Assembly: GCA_950295325.1 (NCBI GenBank)
Contig: OX485805.1
Span: 45,162,758-45,226,757 of the forward strand
DNA from: Polytrichum commune
Taxonomy: Eukaryota; Streptophyta; Polytrichopsida; Polytrichales; Polytrichaceae
DNA: 64,000 nt
Direction of reading: 5' to 3'
Shown: positions 1 to 11,000 of the stretch, one piece after another
Layout: each line of letters begins with the position of its first letter
Position numbering within the stretch: position 1 is the first letter of the stretch
The notes under the pieces: model-generated
Told to the model about the DNA's origin: nothing
The model's database searches: none
Seen by the model: only the letters and a program-made list of their open reading frames with translations
Program-made: the position numbers and the translations under genes

Positions 1-205
1 GCACCTTGATAGGTGCTTTTGTAAACCCAGGTAGATAGGTGCTTCCGACCCTAGGGGTCGACTTTAGGACCCGCACGGAAATTGGCACCCCTACCTTAAG
101 GTTGAGGGAAGGTTTGGCGCGGGGAGAAAAGGGGGAGGCAACTGTCTTCGGGGGAGAGCTTCATGATCACGGTATGGGGGGCGGAAGAGATTTTTTTTCT
201 AGGGT
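1..205. other. Repeat-derived sequence, no gene seen
   Basis: This G-rich stretch holds short open frames without recognisable domains. A 'gataggtgctt' word occurs twice within the first 55 bases. Nothing here can be assigned to a gene. Confidence 0.4.
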
Positions 206-264
206 GTGGCGCAGCGGGTGGGTCTAAATACCCCCATCGAGCGTGGCTCGGAGGCCAGGTTCGG
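206..264 (+). repeat. Left arm of a 42-bp perfect inverted repeat with an A-box-like 12-mer
   Basis: Positions 223-264 are identical to the reverse complement of 2009-2050. Just outside this arm, at 206-217, is GTGGCGCAGCGG, which resembles a tRNA-type A box; GGTTCGG near 258-264 resembles half of a B box. The same 12-mer recurs at 2058-2069 on the same strand, not inverted. A tRNA-derived SINE fragment is possible but not proven. Confidence 0.6.
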
Positions 265-1204
265 TGGGGTTCATTTTTCTGGCCCTCCCCGTTTTGGCCC
301 CTTGGGGGTTTTTTTTGGCTAAATTTGGGTCATGCGGCCCCAAATTACTCTAGGAAGCCCCCTATGAGATCAAGTAAGGCCCCACTCAATTAAAAAAATA
401 GGAGGCATGTTTTACCCCACTGTGAGCCCAAAATGGTGCCCACATGTGGTGATTAATTCTTCGAAACCAATTTTAGTTTGACTTTGAGGTGTTAGGATTA
501 TTCACAAAACATAAAAAGAGTGAAGTGATGTGTGGATTTAAGTTTAGGCATTAGAATGTGTTGTGTGGTTATTTCAAGGGTTGAGTTCAATAGGAGAATG
601 CCTTGATTATGTGAGTAAGGGGTAAGGTGAGGCAAGGTGAGCTCCGCGGGTTAAATGCCCACTTTTGGATCCATCTTGTTAGTTTAGGAAGAAGGAAGCT
701 TGGTGGAAGGGGATTAGTCCCTACTTTGAAGGTGAAGGTTAAGGGGTTGTGATTGGAGGTGCTAATCCTCTCACCCTATCCTCACCTTTCTCTCCCTCTC
801 CCCCTCTCTCCCTCTTTGCTACTTAAGGTGTTTTCTCTCTCATTTTCCTCTCTCTCCATCAAGCGCTCTCAAGGGAGCAAGCTCCTAAGAGCTTGAAGCC
901 ACGTGTGTGGATTGTTAGTTTTCTAGTGAAGTTAGTTAGTTAAGCTCTCTCTCTCAATTCATCCCATGGGAGTAAGCTCTTATAGCTTGAAAGCCACATG
1001 TGTGGATTAGTTAGCCTTAGTGATGTTAGGGAGTTAGTTTAGTTACTTATTCCAAATCATAGAGACCAAGTAGAAAAGTATTTGATTAGAAGGTAGAGTC
1101 ACCAAATTAGTTTGTAGTTTGAAATCCCTTTAGGTAGCCTCCTAATTTGTGTGTTAAGTTAGGGCCATTAAGGAGCTTGGCCAAACCTTAGTGCAAATAT
1201 ACTA
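265..1204. other. LTR-like or leader-like noncoding region with an internal duplication
   Basis: No gene is visible. The segment 790-870 is CT-rich with a TATA-like 'tacttaagg' just before it, as in retrotransposon LTRs or 5' leaders. Two related blocks follow, about 874-948 and 967-1040, each running from 'gggagyaagctc' through 'gcttgaa' to 'gtgtggatt'. No primer-binding site, gag/pol or second LTR was found, so an LTR element is only a possibility. Confidence 0.35.
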
Positions 1205-1495
1205 GGCTCTGCCCATCAGACAAGCCTACCGGTTGGGCAGCATATAAGCTTACGGCTGGGCAGCAGACGAGCTTACCGGTTGGGCCAGCATATAAGCTTA
1301 CGGTTGGGCCAGCAGACGAGCTTACGGTTGGGCAGCAGAAGAGCTTACCGGTTGGGCAGCATATAAGCTTACGGTTGGGCAACAGACGAGCTTACGGTTG
1401 GGCAGCAGACTAACTTACCGGTTGGGCCAACATATAAGCTTACGGTTGGGCCAGCAGACGAGCTTACCGGTTTGGCAGCATACAAGCTTACTTGG
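1205..1495. repeat. Minisatellite with alternating ~23-26-bp units
   Basis: About eleven copies of a unit of the form GCTTACCGGTTGGGCAGCA alternate between two variants, one ending in catataa and the other in gacga, so the higher-order period is about 49 bp. The variants are shuffled rather than strictly alternating, which suggests slippage or unequal exchange. The reverse-strand reading frame across it is only a by-product of the repeat. Confidence 0.85.
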
Positions 1496-2008
1496 CCAAA
1501 CCTTAGTGCCATTATCCTAGTGACTTAGAATTAGGACTTAGGGAGAGGACTTAATGAAATTAGTCAATGTGTGAGTTGTGTGGCTAGATAGCTAGGAGGG
1601 TGTGGGGTTTTTACAAGCAACTATATTTGAGGTTAACCATTGAGGGAGTGTTTTTCAACACTTACATCCTTGTTGGTAAAAAAATCAATCACTTATATAA
1701 CAATGGAGAGGGAGGAGGACTCTAGCATTGGCAAGGTGAAGGAGAGGATAATCAAAGGCGCAAGGAGAATATCCTTGAGAGCTTGTGTTGCCAAGGCTGC
1801 CGGTTGGACTCTTGAGAAGGCCAATTCGGTCACAAGCCAAGAGGTCACTACTAATAAACAAAGTGATTCAAAATGACATGTGTGCCTCGGGATGCAAAGA
1901 GATCATTCTTTTGATACGAACAATACATGTGATTCTCAACACCATCACCCGGACTAGGACGCCTAAGGGGGGTGGTTTTGGCCTCACACCCACCCCTGCC
2001 ACCCCCTC
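1496..2008. other. Noncoding or gag-like remnant
   Basis: A short frame from ATG at 1703 to 1876 encodes a charged, Lys/Arg-rich 57-residue peptide that could be the start of a retroelement gag, but no domain is recognisable. The rest is noncoding. The stretch ends at the right arm of the 42-bp inverted repeat. Confidence 0.25.
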
Positions 2009-2069
2009 CCGAACCTGGCCTCCGAGCCACGCTCGATGGGGGTATTTAGACAGATCCGTGGCGCAGCGG
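2009..2069 (-). repeat. Right arm of the 42-bp perfect inverted repeat
   Basis: Positions 2009-2050 are an exact reverse complement of 223-264, with 1.74 kb between the arms. GTGGCGCAGCGG at 2058-2069 repeats the word at 206-217 in direct orientation. Confidence 0.75.
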
Positions 2070-3566
2070 AGCACAGGGAGTGTGCACACCATGAGGAGGA
2101 GCAAGAGGAGGCGCAGCAGAAGACAGGAGAGGGAGGATTTCTGCTCACTCGTCTGCGATTAGCAGATCTGGGACATGTAACTGGGGTTGGCGGTCGGATC
2201 GTGGGCGAGCATGCAGGAATGGGGATGTTAGTCGAGAAGTTGGCCGGATTTGGAAGGGAGTCGCTTCTTTTTTGATGATGTTGTGATTGACACTTCTGTA
2301 GTTGTTCAGTGGATATGCGCCTCCTTGTTGGGTGCTCCCCTTCGTGGGAAGCCGTTAGGCCGTGAGCTGTAATCTCAACTGTGATTTTATCACAATGTTG
2401 GCTGGAGATAAGGGAAGGGCCCAACTCCTTCTGTAATGCCGCCGACAAGTAATAAAGAATCGGGATCGGTTGTCGATCTGAGCAATTTGGAATCATGAAA
2501 GAGGAATTGGATGTATGCTTCCACTATAGGATGTTTGGACTGTTTTTGCTTAGGGCGGTAAACCAGGGTCAACCTCTAACTGGTTGCACTTCTGGGTTTA
2601 CACTAAACCCTAGAACCAGATGACATCCAACCCTTGATGAATCAAACCGGATGAAATCCGCCTATTTCATAATTCATCCAGGTAACAATCCTCCTCCTCA
2701 AAATGGTTGCCGGTTGAAATCCGTTTTTTATTTTAAAACCACCGGTTTCACATCCTCCACTTTCCCAATTCAACCGGACTTTTCACAAAACCAACCGGCG
2801 ACCAGTACACCAAATACCGGTTCTCCCTGGACATTGGTGCGGGTGACTGCGTCTTACAAAAATCTAGCCATGATCCTGGCAAGGAAATACACTCTGCACC
2901 TAGCTTCTTCCCCGCCAAAGCCACCTTCCTCTTATGCTGCGGTCTCTCATTCTAATACTCTCTGAGCTCCCTCTCCTTAAAACACAATTAAAAAGAAAAC
3001 CTTAAATACAATTAAAAAAAAAGTTTGCATTCAATCAACGAAAGATGTTTGAGACATCTTGCAAAATACAATAAAAAGAGCAATATCATCAATTTGATTA
3101 AGAACTTAGTCTCTAATATGATGATGATGATGCTCAGCAGATCGTTGGGCATATGATTCTTGTGCTCCTTTAAATCTAGATGCCAACATGCTCGGGGAGA
3201 ACCGGCGGTTAGTTACAGATGGACCGGTTGAGTTTGAGAAATAACCGGCTGAAGTTGGAGACTTCCGGAGAATTACCGGTCATTTTACAGGGAACCAATA
3301 CAAGAATATACCTCAAATGACTAAAGCAAAACCGGAAGATGTCAACATGTAAGCGCTTGGATTTATATAGAATCACTAGGATCTTGACCAACTATGCCCA
3401 AAAACTTCCCGGGCAGTGGTCTAATGGTCTTTGGCCAGTAAGAGATACAGCACAAGGAAGAATACGGAGTAATGGAATATTTAGTGTACAGCTTGCAGCC
3501 ACAACAGACAGAGGATTCTGAACCAAATCCCGATTAGATAGGTACAGACAATAAAGCATGTAATCA
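2070..3566. other. Intergenic, with fragments of two dispersed repeats
   Basis: No gene is supported. About 2836-2976 matches 8214-8366 closely in direct orientation. About 3195-3445 matches 60560-60770, a family also related to 63500-63830. The interval 2560-3400 is unusually rich in accggt/aaccgg words, echoing the minisatellite upstream. Confidence 0.45.
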
Positions 3567-3886
3567 ACTTAATTAAGATTAATTGGACTTCATTACATTC
3601 GATCACACTTAATTAGTTTGAATTTGTATGCATACTATGTGAAAGTAGAAGGTATTACCTTAAACTTTTATAAAATAAATATACTAAAAATAGAAATAAA
3701 AAACATTATTTTTAGTTTCATTTTAGAATGACAAAGACCCTTTCAATGGTAAGTCACAAAAATTATGATCCCAATGCTAATGAGGGTTTTGTAATATTTT
3801 CGACTTCCAAGTTAATTACATGCTTTATTGACGATTTCACTTCTCGAATGAAATCCCAGTCAATTGTTTCTTTATTGAGTGGAAGT

Positions 3887-3908
3887 ACACACACACACAC
3901 ACACACAC
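3887..3908. repeat. (AC)n microsatellite in unit 1
   Basis: About 22 bases of uninterrupted AC repeat, in the same place as the tracts at 6521-6556 and 7757-7779 in the sister units. Confidence 0.9.
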
Positions 3909-4786
3909 ATATTGGATTTTGAACCTTGAAGGTGAAGTGCACTCAACATGAGATTTGTGGACAAGTGGCCTTCAAGAATACAAGGGCAATGCCACAATAG
4001 ACCAAGCACTCGGAAGCGACTCCCGAGTAGATATGCACAGACGATTTGGAAGGAGCACCATAAATTTAGGGCCGGCGTTCAACCTCCCCCTACGAGCTTA
4101 GATCGGGGAGGTAGATCCGGGCAGGGGCATGCCCCCGAAAAGAAATCAAGATTTTATGGACCTGACCAAAAACTTCTGCCTATTCCGCTCGACTTAAAAA
4201 AAAAAACCATTGCCCTATCATTCTTGTAGGCCACTTATCCACAATTCCCATATTGAGTGCACTTCACCTTCAAAGTCCAAAACCCAATATATATGTTCAC
4301 TTCCATTGAGTAAATGAACGATTCACCGAGATTCTATTTTCGAAGTGCAACCATCAATAAGGCATGTCATCAATTTGGAAGCCATAAACATTATAAAACC
4401 CTCATTAGCATTGAGGTTATAGCTTTTGTGACCTACCATTGAAAGGGTCTTTCTCATTCTAAAATGGAACTAAATTAAATGTTTTATTTATTTTTAGTAT
4501 GTTTATTCTATAATAGTTCAAGGTAATACCTCATACTTTCACAAAGTATCCATACACATTTAAACTAATTAAGTGTGGTTGAATGTGATTTAGTCTCATT
4601 AATCCTAATTAAGCTAAATTAAATCAAGAAGTGTGCTTACAAAATGAATTAAGCCTAATTCATTATATATTGCACTTACTGGAATTATCCATGATTTATT
4701 TCAGATATGAGGAATGATGTCCTTGCTTACACTTGTTTCGAATGTGTATGAATACTTGTAGAAACCTAGACCTTGCCCTCAATTAC

Positions 4787-6193
4787 GGCCGGGGATTCGT
4801 GGCACTCATGTATTTTCATTAGTGAGAGTTCATTCATCTTTGCGGATGAGATGAACCACTTTAGACACTTTCATACATTGTCGGTTCCTTGTCTCAAGGG
4901 TTTCAAAAATACCAAGTTTTAGTAGTTTTAAAAATCCTAGTCTAATCTAATACTTAAGGCACCTAAATAAAGGGGTATAGACATAAAAAAATAAATAATG
5001 CCTCATGTAGAAGCAAGTGGGGGCATCATGTGTTGCCAACCTATCACTACTAATCCGGTTATTTTAAAGAAAATTTAACATGGGTGGATGTTAAATACCC
5101 CTTCACGAACTTTTGGAGGTATCAAATCCGGATTGGGGCAACCCTCTGAAATTTTCTAAACCCGACCGAAAATTGTTGTCCGCCTTGCCCAACTTCGGAA
5201 AAAACATTGCCCTTGCATTCTTGAAGGCCGCTTGACTACAAATCCCATATTGAGTGCACTTCACCTTCAAGGTCTTAAATCCAATATATATGTGCACTTC
5301 CAATTAATAAATAAGCAATTGATTGGGATTTCATTCCGGAAGTGATGAAGCATGTAATTAACTTGGAGGTCAAAAACATTACAAAATCCTCATTAACATT
5401 GAGGTTATAATTTTGTGACTTACCATTTAAAATTATCTTTGTCAATCTAATGATAGATTAGTGCAAGTGTTCATAAGATGAAAAAAATAAAACAATGAAG
5501 ATAGAATATAAAATATATAACAAAAAAAATTATAAACATAAATTTTATTTTTTAGGTGATATAATATAAGGTATAAATAAATGGTATGTTATTTGGAATT
5601 AGACTTGTGGGACAATGTTATGGATGGGGTATGCTCAGAAAATCATAAGTTTCTGACTATAGCCTATCTGAATTATCGTAATAATTTATCCTCATCACAT
5701 GGTGTATATTTTTTATTTTAAAATAAATGTCATTATATAATATTAATTAATTAATAATTTTTTCTAGTTCACCAATTTATCATAAGGTGATATATATTAT
5801 TTTGACATATTACACATATTTGAGCAATCACACCCGTGCAAAATAAATGAATTATGAACCAAAAGAAATGTCTATGACAACATGTCATAATTGTATATTG
5901 CACACATTGATATCTTGCGATATTTATCAAAATAACCATGTGGAATTCAAAGCTACATCATGGCCTTGAAAACAACTCATTGGAGGTTAGAAAATAAGCT
6001 TAGAGCATCCAAGGCCACATCATTGCCCCTTGCCAACTAATTAATATTTACAAAATAGCTATGAAGGAGAAAATAGGTCTTACATGCTAACTCGGAGGTG
6101 TTTCACTAAAGTAAGCTCCATCCGAGCTTCTTGATGGACTCATCCGATTTTTGTTACCGGACGACTTTACTTGAGTGCCACCAATCCCCGGCC
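4787..6193. mobile_element. Non-autonomous Mutator-like TIR element, 1,407 bp
   Basis: The ends are imperfect terminal inverted repeats starting GGCCGGGGATT (left) and, in reverse complement, GGCCGGGGATTGG (right), similar over about 29 bp. A 9-bp direct repeat CTCAATTAC flanks the element at 4778-4786 and 6194-6202. The sister unit keeps the uninterrupted site at 7425-7433. A 9-bp target duplication is the Mutator-superfamily hallmark. No transposase is encoded. Inside, about 5100-5450 is a diverged half-copy of the surrounding palindromic unit, so the element carries or acquired a fragment of the family it later landed in. Confidence 0.88.
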
Positions 6194-6516
6194 CTCAATT
6201 ACCTTCTAATGTGGTCATTTAGACTTAATTACATTTGATCACACTTAATTAGTTTAAATGTGTATGAATACTTTGTCGAAGTAGAAGGTATGACCTTAAA
6301 CTATTATAAAATAAACATACTAAAATTAAAATTAAAAACATTATTTTTAGTTCCATTTTAGAATGACAAAGACCCTTTCAATGGTGAGTCACAAAAATTA
6401 TGATCCCAATGCTAATGAGGGTTTTGTAATATTTTCAACTTCCAAGTTAATTACATGCTTTACTGACGATTTCACTTCTCGAATGAAATCCCAGTCAATT
6501 GTTTCTTTATTAAGTG

Positions 6517-6520
<4 letters not shown>

Positions 6521-6556
<36 letters not shown>
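6521..6556. repeat. (AC)n microsatellite in unit 2
   Basis: About 36 bases of AC repeat, longer than the equivalent tracts in units 1 and 3. Confidence 0.9.
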
Positions 6557-6559
<3 letters not shown>

Positions 6560-7756
6560 CGGATTTTGAACATTGAAGGTGATGTGCACTCAACATGAGA
6601 TTTGTGGACAAGTGGCCTTCAAGAATACAAGGGCAATGCCACAATAGACCAAGCACTCGGAAGTGACTCCCGAGTAGATATGCACATACAATTTGGAAGG
6701 AGCACCATAAATTTAGGGCGGGCGTTCAACCTCCCCCTACGAGCTTTTCGGGGAGGCAAATCCGGGCAAGGGCAGGCCCCTGAAAAGAAATCAAGATTTT
6801 CTAGACCCGACCGAAAACTTCTGCCTATTCTGCCCAACTTCGAAAAAACCGTTGCCCTATCATTCTTGTAGGCCACTTATCCACAATTCCCATATTGAGT
6901 GCACTTCACCTTCAAGTCCAAAACCCAATATATATGTTCACTTCCATTGAGTAAATGAATGAATCACTGGGACTTTATTTTTGAAGTGCAACCGCCAATA
7001 AAGCATGACATGTCTTCAATTTGCAAACCAAAAACATTACAAAATACTCACTAACATTGAGTTTATAGCTTTTGTGACCTACCATTGAAAGGGTCTTTGT
7101 CATTCTAAAATGGAACTAAAATTAATGCTTTTATTTACTTTTAGTATGTTTATTCTATAATAGTTCAAGGTGATACCTTATAGTTTCGTAAAGTATTCAT
7201 ACACATTTAAACTAATTAAGTGTGGTTGAATGTGGTTAAGTCTCAATAATCCTAATTAAGCTAAATTAAATCAAGAAGTATGCTTGCAAAATGAATTAAG
7301 CCTAATTCATTATCTATTGCACTTACTGGAATTATCCATGATTTATTTCAGATATGAGGAATGATGTGCTTACTTACACTTGTTTCGAATGTGTATGAAT
7401 ACTTGTAGAAACCTAGACCTTGCGCTCAATTACCTTCTAATACGGTTATTTAGAGTTCATTACATTCGATCACACTTAAATAGTTTAAATGTGTATGCAT
7501 ACTTTGTGAAAGTAGAAGGTATTACCTTAAACTATTATAAAATAAACATACTTAAAATAAAAATAAAAACAATATTTTTAGTTCCATTTTAGAATGACAG
7601 AGACCCTTTCAATGGTAAGTCACAAAAATTACGATCCCAATGCTAATGAGGGTTTTGTATTATTTTCGACTTCCAAGTTAATTACATGCTTTATTGACAA
7701 TTTCACTTCTCGAATGAAATCCCAGTCAATTGTTTCTTTATTAAGTGGAAGTACAT

Positions 7757-7779
7757 GTGCGCGCGCACACACACACACA
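7757..7779. repeat. (GC)n/(AC)n microsatellite in unit 3
   Basis: A compound tgtgcgcgcgcacac tract replaces the pure AC repeat of the sister units. Confidence 0.85.
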
Positions 7780-8006
7780 TTGGATTTTGAACCTTGAAGG
7801 TGAAGTGCACTCAACATGAGATTTGTGGACAAGTGGCCTCCAAGAATACAAGGGCAATGGGTTTTTGAAAGTCGGGCAAGAATTTTTGGTCGGGTCCAAA
7901 AAATCTTGATGTCTTTTGGGGGGCTTCCCCTGCCCGTATCTACCTCCCCCGAAAAGCTCATAGGGGGAGGTTGATGGTCCGCTGAAATTCTGTCCAAGGT
8001 GCTACG

Positions 8007-11000
8007 TTGGTATGTAGGGACTGGACTTTGGAACCCATGAAGGTAGGGCCAGGGCTTGATGCCCACCGCTTGATGCTTGCGTACTTCAAACGCAGAACGT
8101 TGCAAGGACGGCAGAGCTCGAGTAAATATGGATATTATGTGTAGGATAGTACCAGTTGAAGTAGAGAGATTATTCCCAATATATCAAGTATTTGGGCCTA
8201 AGCTATCACCAAATGTGGGCGACTGTGTCTTACGAAAATCTGGCGATGATCCTGGCAAGGAAATGCACTCTGCGCCCAGCTTCTTCCCCTCCATAGCCAC
8301 CTTTCTCTTGCATGCGCTGCGGTCTCTCATTCTACTACTCTCTGAGCTACCTCTCCTTGTGCTTCCCTGCACTCCAAGTGGGAGGAATTCATGTTCTTTT
8401 CTGCACGATTGACGACCAGAAGGTTGTCAAGCGTATGTTGTTGTTTCACAATCCGTTGAGTCTGTTAATATGGGTGCGTTCAGCTCGCGTTTGTACGTCT
8501 TGCTAGAATTCTCACAATTGAATTTCTCCATACAGATCCAAGACCCCGAATACACAGAACGAAACAACATCTCCATTGCCAGCCGTGACCACGCAACGGA
8601 ATTGGGTTGGTGAGTCTTTTGAAATGAGTGGTTGTTCTTCGGAATCTTTGCGTTGGGTGTTGAAAGACGACAGTTCATGAGGATGACGAGCGGGAATCTG
8701 GAGGGCGATCGATCTCAAGACACACATATTCGACTTCTTCCATAGGTATGCGTAACCCCTTCCTGTTTGAAAACTGCATGACTTTCTCTCCAGATTAGTT
8801 TGTTCAGATCCTTTTGCATGCTAGTAGAATGATTTGGAGAGTTAGTTTTGAAGCGCATCACAAGTGCACACTGGAGTTTCAGGTAGGGGTCCAACTCAAA
8901 GAGATGGGTGTCTAGCCCTGGTCATGACGATAGTCACCAATGAAGAAACCCACTATACTGTAGCCCCTTCCTTCCCTGCCATAGCCACCCTTTGCTACTC
9001 CTACCGCTAGCTCTCGTCGTCTGACATAGCTCACTCTTGCGATCAACCAATTAGCACGACTTCGTGATACTGGACAGGAAGCACATGATGAGTGATGCAA
9101 GTTGTGGTTAAAAATTGATTAGTTTGTGCGGAATAGTGTAAATTGAGTTCCGACTCTATTCATTTCTTGGTTCAGGTCCATTGGCTCCACACATCCTGTA
9201 GTGTCATGTACCAATTTGTTGTCCGTTTTCATGTGAGAGATTTCATTGTGAATCAATTCTAGAGTTGGAGGATCTCAAATTTCATGAGAGGCAAGTTCAA
9301 ATATATTTTCGGATTCGGTGGTCTCAACTATGTTGATATGGACTCTAGCAAGCTTATGCACGTAAGGTGTCTAAGGGCAACTTCACACATGAGCCAAGAG
9401 TTGAGGCCATGAAATTGTGAGTCCAAAAGAAGTGTCCAAAGGCCGTCCTAAGAAACTTCCCAAAATCATGTAGTGTGGTCACAGGCCCTCAAGTGTAGTG
9501 TGAAGTCATATGTGATTGTGTCCTCAACCGAATGCTTTTTCAACGAGTTCTATTCATTGGGGTCCTCACACATGATGAAATGTAGTAAATCAAGAGTTGT
9601 GAGGTTTCGAAGTGCCATGGTCACTGGTTTTATGTTAGGCCTACCTCCGAGAGGTGGTTTTGAGAATAGTCCAAGTGACCATGAAACATGATCCACTTGA
9701 TGCCATGTAGGAATCCATGTAGACTTTACATCCATCTTGCATCAACTTACTCAGTGGGTCCTTGAAGCTTAGTGTGAACTGAACATAGACCGGGTCCACC
9801 TTTTCCACCAGTGAGATTTGCTGTGATGCTTACCATACTTGAGATGATCCATGTCTCGACGCATTACAATAAGGTAGTTCAAACTTTTGTAAGTGATAAT
9901 GTAGTTCAGTTGGTTGAAGGAAATTGACTCATTTGCTATGCTAAATAGTTCTATTGTTGTGGGCTGTAGGAATTGCCTTGAGCTCACACCAATTCACATT
10001 TGAAGAAGCAACGAGGTTGTGTTCATTCTTAATCCATGCCCATTTTCTAGATTTAAAATTAATGTGGAAACATTAATTGTTTTTCTAGGATGTTGAAGGG
10101 GTTCACGTTTTTAAATACCTAAGGTGTTGGTTGGAAGTCTCAAGGAAGACCAACTTAGGGCAAGACCACGTCTTCACCCACATTATTTTCAACCAACTAG
10201 AGAATTATAATGGCCACGTTAACTACTTTTACTTTAATTTTTCGACAATCGACGACACTACTTCAGCTATTTAGTGTAATTGATACATGAGTTAACTCAA
10301 CTAGGGTTATGAGTGCTAGGAAGTCTAGTCTTGCAATTTAATGACATGGTCATGTGAGAAGAATTGTGTTATTTAGGAAGTGAATCCCTTTTGAGGTAGC
10401 GAGTAGGTCTAAATTGCTAATCCATCAAGCGAAGCTGGTCTATAGACTTGGGACTTACTTTTTGCATGATGGAAAGAGTATGTAGCTACATGCTCAACCA
10501 CTTTAAGTAGACATCATGCACATGCGTTGGATTGTGTTGCATATGTCTCTCAAGTTGTAACTCCTATTGTGAATGCAGAGAGCAAAGAGCACCATGGTCA
10601 CTGTTCACTCAATTGGAACATTGTGAAACATGTTGCAATTTCTTTCAAATCGATTCAAGATGTCTTCTAAAAATATGGATGTGCATTGAAGGGGTGACCC
10701 CGTTATAAGGAGGTGACAATGATGCATAGGTCTGTCATCTCCCTATGAGAGTTGGGGAATCTAGTATGCTACTTGAATAATGTCATGGCATGTTGTCAAC
10801 ATTCTTGGCAACGCTTCGAGAATTTACATCTTTTGACTTGTTAAGATATTGCTTTGTGACTACGCTCATTGCATTTCAAAAAACTAAAACATATGAATTC
10901 GGGTTCTCGCTATCAAATCAATTTTGATGAATCAGAAGGAGCCCATGCGCTTCATTTGCACCTCTGTTGTCCACTTCTAGAATTGTTATCGTCAATAAAC

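Larger units (their letters stand above)
3567..8006. repeat. Tandem array of three ~1.22-kb palindromic units
   Basis: Three direct copies begin near 3567, 6203 and 7434. The landmark gatcacac lies at 3601, 6237 and 7468; units 2 and 3 are 1,231 bp apart, and units 1 and 2 about 1,220 bp apart once an inserted element and its target duplication are removed. Each full unit is a long hairpin: arms 3567-3991/4208-4618 and about 6205-6638/6849-7265, loops of about 210-216 bp. Unit 3 is truncated after its loop, which is inverted relative to the others. Each left arm carries an (AC)n tract. A short frame beginning MTKTLSM or MTETLSM occurs in all three copies and reflects their shared origin only. 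Confidence 0.85.

Noticed and set aside
206-264. Functional tRNA gene
   Set aside because: The A- and B-box resemblances are partial, and no cloverleaf with a CCA-stem can be drawn.
1188-1382. Cys/Pro-rich reverse-strand frame (repeated CCPTGKL)
   Set aside because: It is the translation of the minisatellite.
1205-1495. CRISPR-like array
   Set aside because: The units are contiguous without unique spacers, and the window is a plant nuclear genome.
400-1900. Full LTR retrotransposon
   Set aside because: LTR-like promoter sequence only; no primer-binding site, polypurine tract, pol domains or second LTR.
3728-7797. A conserved ~60-residue frame (MTKTLSM or MTETLSM...) in all three palindromic units
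   Set aside because: Conservation reflects recent duplication of noncoding DNA; the C-terminus reads into the AC microsatellite and there is no domain.
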